Below, in pieces: positions 14,301-29,300 of a DNA stretch of 64,000 bases. The DNA lies in assembly GCA_030544235.1 (NCBI GenBank), contig CM060469.1, forward strand, positions 19,073,517-19,137,516. The letters are read 5' to 3'. A model generated the notes under the pieces. The model did not search any database. It worked only from the letters and a program-made list of their open reading frames with translations, and was not told the DNA's origin. This DNA is from Lepturacanthus savala (lineage: Eukaryota > Chordata > Actinopteri > Scombriformes > Trichiuridae). Position 1 is the stretch's first letter; every line of letters begins with the position of its first letter. A program made the position numbers and the translations under genes.

Positions 14301-17300
14301 ATTAATAACATCTGTATATACATGAAAATATTGACATGGATTTTCCTTCTGCATCTTTAATGGACCTTCTTGTGTCTCGTGTGTAACAGATTTTTAATGT
14401 TATTTCATCTGATGCAAAGCACTTGAGATGCATTTCAGTATAAAAGATGTTATATGAATAAACTTTATGTATTAATATTATTGTTCATATAACATTAATG
14501 TTTGGTCTATAAAATGATGTAAAACAGATTTTGTTTTTAGTTTTTACTTATTTTCTACATAAAGTGATCTTATTCTAATTATTCTGTATTGTGTTGTATT
14601 GTTGTCCCTGTGTTTTTTTTTTTTTTTATGGATTGAGAGTGGACATGTTCTTTTTAATACACTGCTACCACTCAATTAAAAATAAAGAAAGTTGAATCAG
14701 TAAAGTTTGAACAGTGGCAGCAAAATTTGACTTGTGCAGAGTAGCATAAAGTTGATTACATAACACTGACTCTGCATCACTGAGTTATTTTGGCACAATT
14801 ATCTCTTTATAAATAACCTGCAGAAACACGTCCTGAAACTGAGAGCTACACTTTGCATCATCACATTATTATGCAGCCCAGAGGCTGTTTGTTTGCAACC
14901 AGCTCTTTTTCTGCAGTCAATAGCCTCAGGGTTTTTTTATTCATCGCGGCCAAGACAGAGCTGCTGCTGTCAGGGGGATAAAGGCACAATGGTCTTTTAA
15001 AAAGGAACTGGTACCACCTCTTTGGCTCCACATGAACGTGATGCTGATTCCAGTTGGAATAAAGTCGATGGAGAGAATCAAGAAGGTTCAGGGGACCATT
15101 AAAACACTTCAGTGGATCTCACAGACTGTCTTTGATTTCCTTTTTTTAAATTTGCATTTTTTAAAGATTTTATAACTTAAAAAACAACTACCAAACATAA
15201 TAGGGAAGAAAAACAAGAAAAGGAAAAGCATAAAGACAATAAAGAACATAAATAAATAAATCTAATTGCTTCAAGGTTCTTACTTACAACTGCATATGTC
15301 CATATTTCATAAACAAAAATGAGAAATTCAATACAAGTATAAAAAACAAAAAGAGACATTTCAGAGACATGTTTTTCCTTCAAAAATATAAACTTCATTT
15401 CTGATTCCCATTGTTATTTTTTATAATAATCGATTAGTTTACAGACCATTTACTTTATATTTCAGGTAAATACAACCTGAAATCTAAAGTAATATAGTAA
15501 TGTAGTATAGTAAGGTAATATAACCTATTATTTCTTCAAAGCTGAGGAACCATTGTCTGTTATTGAATTTGCACTAATGTCTGTCATTTTCTTGTTTTGT
15601 CTTTATGTCTGATATCAAGGACAAAATAGAAACAAGTCATTGACTTTTGGGTCATGACAACAAGAACATAGTATGACATGGATTTGTTTCTGCAATAAGT
15701 TGGAGGTATTTCTTAGTTTAAGTTTGGTTAATTCAGTTGTGAAGAGCTTGTGTATATAGTTTTTGGTTAAAGTTTTGGGTAAATATTGAGCTGACAGAGG
15801 CTAATTTGTTGATGCTGTCTTGTTTAATGATATATGTGATATGTGTGTGTTTAAATTTGAATACTGTGGTATAATTGAAAAGAAAAACAAATACATATTT
15901 ATTTCTGCAGGCAAAACCAATCTGGTTTAAAGGTGTATGTGTGTATATATTCTACCTCCAGGTCGTCGTCATCCACTTCGCTGTAGTGCTGGTGGTTGTC
16001 TGGGTTGTTCATTTTATCCAGGAGGTCGACAGCGAGTCTCCTGGTCAAACCCGTCTGTGCCACAAACACATGCTGTGAAAAGTAAAAAAAAAAAAAAAAA
16101 AAGAGGATAAGATTAAAATAAAGTCCTTCTTTCACCGTAAAAGTCCTTCTTTCAGTGTAATTAAACAGCCGACTTTAATCAGGATGCTCCGAGTCCATTA
16201 GGCATTCACTGTTATTGATAGAAAACATTTTCAAAGTTTCACTATAAAAAAAAAAAGGTTTGTACTATCGCCTGCTTTTTACTTGCAAGATTGGGTAATA
16301 TTAAAAACATCTCCTTGTCTCCTGGTCTTCCGCATTAATAAATATTAATGGTATAAAAACCCGAAAATGTAATGAAACAAGATGTTTGAGACTTTACGAA
16401 CATACGCATTTTCTACTGCGAATAGCTGATAAATGTTTTTTTCAACCTCCCCACGATATAGAAACATCTAAGACAACATGAAGGTTTATTACTGATAGAA
16501 GCTTCTCTGCAGTCGGCCTCTTCTTTGGATTCTTTGTCAGAGACACTTTGACAAAGTTGTGAAAGGCAGCAGACCTGAGGAACCAGATCAATATGCATTA
16601 ACATACAGGTCGTCATCATTATCCTCTGAGACAATAGGATAAAGAATAAAACAGAAATAACACACTGAACAACACTCACCATTTGTTTTTGTCCTTTAGC
16701 TTCGGCGGCTGGAAGCTGCTCTTCGACATCAAAAACAATGCCCTAAGAAAAAGAAAGAATCACCCTCATGGATTAAAAGTGTGTAAGAGAAAATTGTGCT
16801 TTAATGAAACAGGATGGTTACTTAAGTAATCAGAATGTGAAGAAACATTAGAGAAACACAAAAGCAGGAAGCGTCTTTGTTTTTACCTCATCGGGTGCAG
16901 GTCAAACATCGGCGGCTGTAGCTCAGCCAGTTCGATGGACGTGATGCCGACAGCCCAGATATCACACAGCTGGTTGTAGCCGCCGTTCTTCTCCACCGCT
17001 GCAACTTCTGGAGCCATCCTGCAAAACACAGAAAAACTCATCGACTTCTACCTAAAAACAAATACAACAGGCTGGTTATAGACTCACTGCAGTAAAAATA
17101 TGAGAAAGTGACCTGAGGAGTTCATTTCTGAGTTAAGAAACAGTCTCATTTTAATGTGGGTGAATCTACATTATCCACAGTTGTTGATGTGTCTATTATT
17201 GACAAATGTCCTTTTTTCTATGTAGTTTAGGTTATTATTTATTGGCTGGGTCGGTCAGAACTAACAACTAATCTGTTAGTGGAATAATTTATTGATTATT

Positions 17301-20300
17301 GAAACAATAATCAAAAAAGAGATTTTAGGTTAAATCTTCAGCTTTGGGAAACAGTGATTGACATTTTACAGTATTTTATGAACCAAACTACTAATCACTT
17401 GTTTCAATAGGCAAGGTAAATTTATTTGTATAGCACATTTCAACAGCAACGTAATTAAAAGTGTTTTACATAAAATATTGAAAAGCATCAAGATACTACT
17501 TAAAACAGTTGAATGAAAGGGGAAAATAAATCAAGAATTAAAATTTAAAAAAAGTTACAATGCAGTGAAACACTTAGGAAATGACTTCAGCAATAGGCAG
17601 CAGCAAACAGAAAAGTCTTCAGCTCTGACTTAAGAACAGTGAGTTGCAGCAGATCTGCAGTTCTCTGGGAGTTTGTTCCAGTTCTCTGGGAGTTTGTTCC
17701 AGTTCTCTGGGAGTTTGTTCCAGTTCTCTGGGAGTTTGTCCAGGGAGTTTGTTCTAGATCTGTGGGGCATAGAAACTGAACGCTGCTTCTCCATGTTTAG
17801 TTCTGATTCTGGGAACAGAGACCTGTCCCAGACCATCGAAGAGGTCTGGATGGTTCATAAGGGATCAGCAGATCAGAGATGGACTTAGACCTTAGACCAT
17901 TCAGTACTTTATAAACCAGTAAAAGTATTTTAAAGTTAATTCTTTGGCAGACCTCAGAACTTGAGTGATATGATCTACTTTTGTAGTCCTAGTGAGGACT
18001 CTGGCAGCAACATTTTGAATAAGCTGCAGCTGTCTGACTTTTTAGAGAGGCCTGTAAAGACCCCATGTCTTTACAGGCCTTTAGCTGCAGCTAATTCAAA
18101 ATGCTGCCAAACTACAGTAGTCAAGTCTACTGAAAATAAAAGAATGGACACGCTTTTCCAAGTCTTGCGTAGACAAAAGGCCTTCAATCCTCAATATATT
18201 CTTCAGGTTCAGTTCAGCATGCTGACTTTGTGATGGTTTTAATGTGAATGCTGAAATTCAAGTCTGAATCCATAACTACACCCAGATTTCTATCTTAGTT
18301 TGTGGGCTTTAACATCACTAATTGAAGATGAGCAATGATTTTTAATTGTTCCTCTTTGGCTCCAAAAACAATTACCTCAGTTTTATCTTTGTTTAATTGG
18401 AAAAGGTTCTGGCACATCCAATCACTGATTTGCTCAATGCATTTACTCAGCGTCTGTATAGGATTATGTTGTAAATGTGTGTGGTAATTTAGGTTCAGTT
18501 CAGTATGCTGACATACTGAACTGAGATATAATCTTAGCTAGTGGGAGCATGTAAATGTTGAATAGTAGGGATCCAAAAATTTAACCTCGGGGAACTCCAC
18601 AAGTTATGTCTGTATGTTGCATCATTGTATGTAGATCAATAATCAATAGATTAATCCACTATCAGAATAGTTATTTATAGCTCTGTTGTTTACTTCCTAC
18701 CCTCATCAATTGTCTTGCAATTCCATTAATAAAAAGGAAGTTTATAGCTTTGATTTCCAGGGAATAGAGATGTGTTCTGAACTCATTCAACAAAGGGCTG
18801 ATGTCTCATCTGGTGACAGTGACACTCACCAATAAGGGGTTCCAATGAAGGACTTTCTTTTGGCGATGGTGGCTGTTATTTTGGCTGCAACTCCAAAGTC
18901 AGCTGTAACAAGGACAGAGGGAATCAGATCATGCAAACCACAAACACCTGGAAGCTGAAGGAGAGTTTCTTACCTAACTTGACATCTCCGTTGTCTGTCA
19001 GAAGTATGTTGGCTCCCTGTTTTATTTGGAGAAAAAGCAAAGAATGAAGCTGGAACAAAGTCTGAGATATTGAGCTGACTTGTTGCCACATTGGTTCATC
19101 GCTCCATGTTGAAGTTGATCAGAAACATATGTTCTGGTTAAAGCATTAAGTGTTCTGACTTTCAGTAAAAATCCCACTGTATCAAAGCATTCGGACAATT
19201 TCACAGACAGTGTTTCTGTTGGCTGTGACTGACAGTCTGTGTGGTGGCATCCTGCAATGAGAGCAGAGGAAACAGGAAGCGCTCGCTATGCAGAGCTGAG
19301 TTAAGATAATAGGTCCAGCCCTGACCTTCATGATAACACTAAGGCTGCAGCCTCTGTGCTGCATCAACCTTAAACTATACTAAGAAACCAAAACCAGCAG
19401 CAGTCACATACTTCGCAGTGACCACATCTCCAGATAGATTTAACTGTGACTTCAATTCACACCTCCACCACAAAGCAGCATCACAGCAAACCCAGACCGT
19501 TTAAGAACAATTTAAGGACACATAGTGACGTTATAAAATAACAATATACAATACAAGTCCTACAATAATAGAAGAAAATAATGATAAAAAAGTCATAGGC
19601 TGGAGTTATAAGCTTACTTACACCTTCTTACCAATACTATAAACAACCTAATCATTATCAATTTATAAACATGAAATAAAAAATAATAAGAGGTCATAAA
19701 AACACTCCAGATGAAATTTCAAAGGCACAATTTAACAAGATCATTGAGATCATTCAAAGAAATGGACCCATTTGTCCTCTAACTATCTAACCATCAGACA
19801 GATAAACAAACTAATAAACATTTAGGTGAATCAACAAACTAACAAAATCATAAGGAAAATATCCATATTAATACAAGTAAAATAAAGAATAAATAAATAT
19901 CTCCATGTGTCTGGGTTCTTGTTGGCAAACACTAATTATCTAACCACTAAATATCAAATATTTATTATTATTTCAAACTATTATACAAATAAGAACTGTG
20001 GCTTCATATTTAGTAAAAACAAATAACATTATCTGGAAAAGAATAATATGTTTATATGATACAACTTTAAAACTAATAACATATGTTTCTTAATTGTTTG
20101 AAAATGTATTCTAGATGAAAGTGTCAATGCATCTCATGCATTCTTCATCTGGAAACAATGATGTTAATATTAGAAGAACAAAAAAAAACAATTATTTATT
20201 ACCAGAGAAATTCAGGGAAGGGAGATTAAGGGGCAAAAAAGTTTGGAAAAAAAAGAAGGTAAGTTGTGGTACCTTGATGTCACGGTGCATCTTGCCCTTG

Positions 20301-23300
20301 CTGTGCAGGTATTCCAAACCCTGAAAAATAAATATATTCAGTCTGCATAAAAATGACTAAATGATGACTCCCAAATATTTAATAAAGCAGTTATGTTAAT
20401 GTGCACAGACCTGTATAGTCTCTCTGGAGACGTAGGCTATCTGAAGTTCTGACAGAGGTCCAGTCACTGCAACAAACACACTGTCTTTACTAATACTGAC
20501 TTTACTATCTTACTTTATGTATACAGGAATAAAGATAGTGATGTGCAGGATTGTTATGAATAAAATAAAAGTTCACCATGATAAATGTCCTGCAGAGATC
20601 CACCACCACAGTATTCCATACAGATCCACAGCTTCTCTCGACTGAGGAAAACAGAGAAAATTACTGATGAATTTAATAAGAGTGATGAAGCTGATGTTAA
20701 CACAGATCAGAGCTGCAATGAGTATTCAATTATAAGATTAATCATAGAAGACTAAAGAAACCAGAAAATAATTAGATTTGAAAAGCTGGAACCAGAGATT
20801 TTGGACATTTTCTTCTTAAAAATGACACAAATCGATTATCAAAATCATTGCAGAATAATGTAATATTTGAATAATCAACTATTAATTGCAGCTCTAGTAG
20901 AAAGTGAACTGAATGCCTATAGGACAGAGCGTTGTGATAAAAATAAGACGAGTGTAACTGTGACATAACATTGTGATGGAGGCCAATAAAAGAGATGAAA
21001 CTGTATCAAAGCTTCAGTGCTTCAGACATGAACATGATTTGACGGATCTAAGAGAAACGTGGACTTCCCTTTAATTAAAATGTGCTTCTTCTGATACACT
21101 TAATGCAGTTTTGGAATAATTATTGCTCATTAATGTTTTCCAGTAACGGTTGTGCTCTGTGTGGTGAGACTGAACACAACGTGCCTGTTGTGATTAGATG
21201 CTTCTCTGTGGGTCACAGCCATATAAAACAGATCAGAGCCTCATATTCCAGTTAAACCTGCTGGAAGTCTGAGGACCAGGCCGACTTCCTCCCAGATACC
21301 AGCCACAAAACACCAGCTCCATTAAAGCACGAGCTGCATCCTGGCAGCGAACAGCCGAGTCAGCAGCAGAGTCATACTTCACACACAAGTGTGACGAAGT
21401 AATTAAACACTACGTCATGTGAGCTGCAGTCAGAGGCTCGTTAAATCCTGCTGACAGTAACGTATGAATTCCATAAACTGTAGGACTGTCTGTGAGAGAG
21501 GAGAAAATACAGAGGATAAAATGACAAACAGCAGCAGTCTGAACTGGCTCTTACCAGAGGTAGCTCCCAAAGTAGGCCACAATATTGTGGTGCATGCATT
21601 CCTTCACCATGAAGATTTCCTGCTGTATGATGGAAAAGTCATCTCCTGGAAACACAGGGAGAAATCACACACGGACCAAAAAAAAAAAAAGAAAATCACA
21701 TTTCTATTTTCAGGACAGGAAAGTTAAAAGTAATAGTTCAGTAGGAATCTGTTGTTGTATTATATTAATTGTTTGTTTCATCATTTATTGTGTGTATATA
21801 GCATTTTTCTTCCTTTATATTTAATCTTTCAAAGCTTTTAATCTGTTTTCTTTGTTGTCATTGTTTTTCATTCCTTTCATATTTTAATCCGTATACAGTG
21901 GTTTCTAACCATTTTCTTAACTTTTTTGGGTGAAGCTACCATAGTTTTTCATGTTTCGCCCTGCACTTTTGTTTTGTTGTTGTTGTTTTAACTATATTGT
22001 TGTTGTCACTTTCCTGCTTTTGTGCAAAAATAAACTAAAACTAAGCTAGTTCCATTTAAAATTGAGAAATGATACAGTGTTTGGAAAAAAACACCTATCT
22101 AAATTATGTTGGGAATGAAATTACAACAATTTAGGTCATGATTCATCACTGTGAATAAACCTGAAATGTTGACAAAAACAAGCATTTAAAGTAATTGGGA
22201 TGATATGAAGGTTGTGGAAGCCGCAAAGTTTACGTCTTAGAAACAGTGAAGATTTTCCTTTTTGTTTGCCAAGTTAAAACCACAGAACAAAGTCTTCCCG
22301 TGTTTCCCTCTGACTGTATGCTTCAATATCTCATGTCTGTGTAAATACAGGAGATTGTGGAGCAGTCAATGACAACAGAAGGAACACCTTGTACTTTTAA
22401 GGTTGATGTGGTATAGTTTAATAGCTGCTCTGCAGCTCAGAAAAACGCTCCAACACATCTGATCTGTAGGAAGTTGAGCCCAGCTGCTCCCAATTGTGCA
22501 GCGACATGGCCCCTGGAATAATACATGAACAGGAGGTTAAGATCGAGAAGCGACTGCCAGTTTGAGCTCCATCAACAGTCTGTCATTACAGGCATCGGTC
22601 CAGATGCAGCTCATTTCAGGGTCTGAGCTCTGCCAAAAAAACCTCAAATATAAACACAGGTGGAAACTACTGTCAGAGAAACATGTTTTTTTTTCTGCAT
22701 ATGATCAAATTTGACACTTCTGCTCATCAATGTCACTGTAAACATGAGTCTTTTTTAAGGTTTAATTCCTTTAACACTTAGGTAAGATTCATATTTTCAT
22801 TTTCGTGGCCAGCTTTTATGCTCCAAATGCAGCTAGTTAGACCTGTAGCTGCAATGCAGTCGCCTTCTCACACACTCACTCTGAAAAATCCTGGTTCCCC
22901 TCCCTACTGAAAGGCCCGCTCTGTTGTGATTGGCTAAATGCTGTTGGATATGCTCCGCCCCTCAGAGATCTGGGGTCACAACATTGGTGGTGACTATTAA
23001 CTTCCACTCCTGTTGTGACATCACAACCAGAGATATTTCTAAACAGTTTGTGTTCAGCCAGGTTTCAGCAACACTACAGAATGAGCAACTGGTCTTAATT
23101 CACAATTTGTGTTTGAGCAAGAACAAAGAGACTAAATATTACACACAAGCTTTGAAAAAGTGTTTTTTGTCGCATAACAAAACATCCTTTAAGTCCCGCC
23201 CCCTTTCACTATGTGCTCCAATAACAATTACGTAAACTTGTGACTAGAAATCGGCGATATAAATGACATGCAAACTATGATACAAATTTGAATTGTATTG

Positions 23301-26300
23301 CACTGTCATGACAATACATGTTGATGATCTAATCTATGCCCTGCTATGGTAGAACCAAGAAAAGGAGGAGGTGGTAAAAAAAATATGTTGTGTATAATAA
23401 CAGTGATGTTTTCAGCAACTTGGCCTGTGTCAGTGATGCATATATTTACAAAATGGACGCATTGGTCCAACTACAGATGAACTATCACTGTATTCAACTC
23501 TGAAATGTTCCCTTGTTTGTGTTAAAAACATCACTGATAAAACTGAAATAAAACTAAACATTAGCTGCGCTGCAGAGAGGCGGGGGCACAATGAGCAGCT
23601 GTGAGAATAAATGTAACGGGTCACCAGATTTTGTGATGCACCATATTATCACACAGTGACCTGCTGGTCCAGGTGTTGCAGCTATATTGGTTCCCTGGAC
23701 AAACTGAAACACCCGGAAGTGTTAGTGCCGACGTAAACCAATCACAGAAATAAATATTTATTTAGCTTTTCAGATGTTCAGTTTGTTAAATACAAAATGT
23801 TTTACACTTGTATCTTGGAATACATCTTGTATTCCTTTGTTAATTTTTCCATTTACCTCTATGATAATGTTCATATATTGCAATACATATTGTTATCGCA
23901 AGAAGCTGTAATGTATATCACATTATACTTTTATGTCTTTTCACCATCACTAGTTGATATCAGCCAGAACCCTGGTCAACATTCACCCTTTCTTCCTGTA
24001 TACTAAGACATACTATGTGAAAAGAAAAACACATTTTAAAGAATATTTAACATATGCACATTGATTGAATTTATATATCTAGCTTTACATTAATGTAACA
24101 ACATTAACATTGTAACACAATAACGGATCTTTATTTGTTATTTAAATACTCTGATATTTTCCTCTTTTCCTCCCAGAGCTGCAGAGCTGGAATCTGTGAT
24201 AAATTCCTAAAGCAAATCATGTCCGTTTCTTCAGACGTGTGACATGTCTCTAATGAAAAAGACTGAACTATGTTCAGGAACATCATGGCTGAAATGTGGC
24301 AGTGAATATTATTCAGAGTGATCCTCTACCAACCAGTATCTAATCAATAATCCACAGTCGGCTTTAAGCCTTCAGCACGCGGCTTCATGAAAATAAATAG
24401 GATGTTTCATGCTCCAGTCTATGTTGACACATTATAAAACATTAAAAAGGGAAGAGATTATTTTTTCTTATTGGATTTAAGGGTCTAAGAACAGATGATG
24501 TTGTGTTTCTGTAAAGAACCAGAGGTCAATCTGTGATTTTTGATTTTGAGTTTTACAAATAAAGTTGACTTATCTTCTCATTTATTGGTTCAAATGTACA
24601 TGTTACTGCATTTTAGGGCTATAACTGTACATATGTTTTGTATTGAACTGTTTAAGTAAAGGACATTGGCTTTGGTGCAGTTTGTGCAGTAAGTTCACAA
24701 ACAAGCATAACAAGTGGAGGAACAGAAGTTTTCATTTGTTTAAGATCCACCTGCAGTAAAGACGGATTCCATGCGGCGGGTAACGTAAATGTAGGTCAGA
24801 GTGAAGCCATGTTTCTTCCAGGCTTCTCCTGGTGTCCGATAGAATCAGAAACAACTGCAGCAGGTTCTGACTCCATCAACAAACAGAAACGTTTTCCTTT
24901 AACACTACAGCAACTAAACTGATTCAGTAAAAACATGACCAACCAGCCACTATTGATGTTCACATTATTCTAAACAAAACAATTATGTCACACCCCGGCT
25001 GCATGAGCTTCTTCATTTTTGAGCCATTTCATGCAGGGAGGAACCATAGATATCTGTTGACAGGCAGCAAACAGCTCAGGAACCACAAACATTTGAGCAA
25101 CAGTTTATTTCAGTGACGCTGAGGTGGGTGAAAAAACAAAAAACATAAGTCCCCCCACAATCATCTTCAGCCACTTCCTCTAAGAGAGAGCTTCCCTCTG
25201 CTCTGAAAAGACACTCATTACTTCAGTTTCTGTTCACCGAGTTGAACAGATTCAACTGTTACCATTAAAATAACATTTTTCAACAACTGTCAAATACACA
25301 AAACAGCAGCTGAGCAACAAACGTTAATTTCCAAATCCTGACCCATGGCAAAAACAAAAATCAAAACTGAATCGATAGAACATTTATTTTCACGTGGTAT
25401 ATTTTCTGAAAAGTTTTAGGAAACGGAGAATAAATTATTCAACCATTTTTAGCATTATTTTACTTGGCTTTTCACCTTTATTTGTGTAAAGTGCAGTGGA
25501 GACAGACAGGAGGGTGGGAGGCATAGAAGAGGGATTGACCTGCAGAGGGGGGTCATCTGAAGTGGGATTCGATCCACAGCTGCCTGCAGTGAGGACTAAG
25601 GCCTCTTAAAACTTAAAACTTCTACAGGCCTTGAAATAGCTATTTTCAAATTCCATGATTTTTCCAGGTTTTTCACGGACCCTGTGACTATTTCATGTCA
25701 AATGGCTGCTGTGAAAAAGGTCTATTAACTGCCAAAAGAACAGATTGTACGTACAGTGAACAATTGGTGACACTGTTCGTACACTGCAAATAAATGACAC
25801 AAACACTATACAAACTTTCTGGAAAGCATAACAATAGGAGAAGTCAAGAATAATCCTCAGTAGTTCCTTAGTGAAGATCAACACTATTATAATTACATTA
25901 TAATTAAGACATCAACCCTCTCGGAGGCCTCAGGCCTGCAGCCACGCTCCCTGCTGTTCTATCTCTGTCCTTCACTTCATACCAACTTCACTGCACCTGG
26001 TCAAACCTGTTTGAATTCTCAGTCGCTCAAAGCTGTTTACCTGAAGCACAGAAAGGTGTGACTCCTCCAAAGAGGGAAAGAAAGAAAGTCCTGTTTAACA
26101 GACTTAGGCAGGTTAATCCCTGTTTCACTTAAAGAAAATCAAATATGAATGGAGTGTACTGATGGTTACAGGAAAGTTTTTCAGGATTACAAAATTGACG
26201 TATGTACAAGCACATGTTAAACAACAAAACTGATCTCAGTTTAAACTGTAGCTGCAGCAGCTGCTGTGAATCCAGATCAAAGTTTTATTTACACTTTAGG

Positions 26301-29300
26301 TTCAATAAGACATGAAGGCAGGAAAACCTTGAAAAACACGTGTCGTTCAACGGAACACACACCTAAAAACATCTTATCGAGACAGAAAATTTGTGCAACA
26401 CTAACGAATGAAGCATGATGAACATACAGCAGAATCTCTCTGTGCCGGTGATCAGCTGATCTGTCTGTTACTGGTACAAAGCTCTATTCCTAATCCCACT
26501 AATCTGGATCACACTAACTCTGTCAGTAGGTCATCCACAGCAGCACAGTCACAATATACAAACCTCATTGTAATATTAACGACTAAAGACCTTCTACAAG
26601 CCAGAGGCTGATTTTTTATGTCTGCATAACAACAGTATGTGTATGAACACATAAATATCAGGAGTCCTGAGTCCTGGCACTGTACCACAACATTTGTTCG
26701 CCTTTTTTAGTACTTTTTCTGCATTCCATTCAAAACTCTGGAAAATAACAGATGCCTTTTCCAGACTTCTCCGTTCTGACAAAACAACACGTTTTCCTCC
26801 CACTCTGAGAAAATCTCAGTGAATGAGATGATCGCTCTTACCTGGCTCCAACTTTATGATCTTCACCGCAGCGAGTTCTCCTGTCCTTATGTTTCGAGCC
26901 TGAAAGACATAAACAATAGTGACTGTGAGCGTTTGACTCTTCAACTGTGAATTTGATAATCAAGTATCAAATCTGATTATTTTCTGTTTCCTTTAGTTTT
27001 CTAGTAAACTGATGATCTTTGGGTTGTGGACTGTTAAGTCTGGTTAAAAGACATTTTAGGTTCAATCTTCAGCTTTGGGAAACAGCGATCGATATTTAAC
27101 TCCATTTTATGAACCAAACAATTAAGTAATTAATTGTTACAATAATCGGTAGATTATTCGACTATCAGAATAGTCGTTATTTGTAGCCTTAGTAATTAAA
27201 CCCAATATTTAGTAGCTCAAGTCTCTCATACATGAAAATGTTTCTTTCAGAGTTTAAGTGATTAGACGATGAACAGAAATAGAATCAGCCACTATTTTTA
27301 AATAATTTGTCAAGCAAAAACTTTCCCTGGTTCCAGCTCCTCAAATGTAAAGTCACAAATTACATCAACCATTTCTTAGATCCTTGATTCAGATAAGGAA
27401 AACCAACAAAAAAATATCTAGTTTTTGTCAATATTTTTTCACTACTGTCATCCTTTTATATCACTGTAAACTGAATATTTGGGCTTGGGGACCTGGAACA
27501 GTTTTCAATATGTGTCACTTTATTTATAGAGTAATTGAATATGACTAAGTAGCAGCCAGATACATCAAAAATGATAATAATCGCTATTTGCAGCCATACA
27601 TTAGATATGTCAAACTGTTTTCTGATGGAACCAGTTACTTCAGTTACAGTTTTGACCTACATCTTTCACCTTTGTGAGAACTGGAGCAAAAATACTCAAC
27701 ATGAGTAAATGTTTGTATCTCCTTCAGAAAAACTAATACAAGCAGCAACCACAGAGGTCAGAGGTCAAACCCATGGGCGGCATTAGTCAGCAGGGAGTGG
27801 CTCGACACTCAGTAAAACTTTACATCTCTGCTATAAATACATCATGATGCAGCCTCAACATTTCTCTCATTCTTCACGTTCCTTTTGTTTCTTCTGTACA
27901 TTCGTATAGCAGCTTCATAACAATGAGTTATTCTATCATAGTGTGGATAATGAATTTTATGACAGTTGATAAATCTATTGATGAACAAATAATCAATTCG
28001 TTGTTTCGTTTATAATTGAAATTGGACATTTTCTTCTTAAAACTAACTCAAATCAATTAATCAATTATTAAATTAGTTGGAGGATTAACATAAATAGTTA
28101 GGAATTAATTGATTAATAGACTACTGGTTGCAGCTCTGGCTCCTACTCTGTAACGTCTGGATCAGAGTAGGTTGCAGTTGTCAGATCCAGGTCAGGACGA
28201 GCTACAGTCTAATCTGTGGGAGTGAGGAGACGGGTCAAGCAGCTAAATCAGCTGTAAACCATAAAACCTCCACCACGGCCACCTCTCTACACTGGGAATG
28301 AGCTGGTGATTCACAACTAAACAATACAAACCCACACACAGCTTCAAACTGGTCTGTGGCTGAAGTCACACAACATAGAACAGGAAACAGTTCACTGAAT
28401 ATTCACTAACTGCTCCGTGTGTGTGTTTTCTGTGGCACGAGTTCAGCTTTGAGGGACTTTAACATGTTTACTCTTAACTTTAAACATGGAGATTTTCACA
28501 CCTGCGATATCGAAAGTATGTCTGAGGTTTTGACTCACAGCCTTTATAGGGCTTTACATTTCCTGAAGTAACTGGAACAAACCTGACTAAAGCCAAAAAG
28601 CAGAAGTGACTGTTCAGAGATGTGATACAGCAGATGTCACCGCTTCTACAGCCTCTGACTGACAGAAGGAGCTGGAGGAGGAAGTCTGGCACATAGAAGA
28701 CCAGATCTAAAGAGACCAGATCTGACAAAAGATCAATCGCAGCATGGGACTGGGGGCAGGGGGCAGCCGGCGTTCCTGACGTCTACATGGATCCGAGGTT
28801 CAGGATGTGGATTCAGGAGAAGCTGAAAGTCTCCTCACACATTATATTAAATCTTCTCTTTATATCCAACTTTTAACAACTTCAAAACAGTTCTTATACA
28901 CCACAAACGTTTACTCCTTACAACCCATTAATAAAGTGAGTCCAGGTGATCAACAGTGTGCTGGATAGTTGGTTCCTACAAAATAATGCAAATAATTAAT
29001 AGAGCTAAATCAGATTCACCTCCGAAGTCCAAAACTAAAACAAAAGATTAAAAGGTTTATCAACGGTCAAAATATGGAACAATGCAAATATAAATATACG
29101 AATGTGCAATTCACTTTGGGTTTGATAGGAGTAATCTGCAACTCTGTAGAGCTATAAGCGTATATTATATTGATTTCTGATAATGTGTTCACTTTTGTTT
29201 TTCAAAGATTTTAGGAAAAGTCTACCAAGTTTTTTTTGAGGTTTTAAAGTATAAATGCTTTTGTTTCATTGTTATTTGAGAGATTAAATTGAAAAAGTAT

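Larger units (their letters stand above)
21646..26841. other. map4k5 intron 2, mostly non-coding
   Basis: This 5.2-kb intron separates the VAIK-lysine exon from the alpha-C exon. It holds an exon-like island at 24751-24828, a decayed SINE-like repeat at 25440-25625, and a patch with an inverted CCAAT box and GC box at 22925-22970 (TGTGATTGGCT and CTCCGCCCC). Otherwise it is AT-rich. Open frames of 61-101 codons here are not recognisable. Confidence 0.5.

Noticed and set aside
17630..17836. Frame with repeated NKLPENW
   Set aside because: Translation of a 21-bp tandem repeat inside the 1.2-kb transposon-like repeat.
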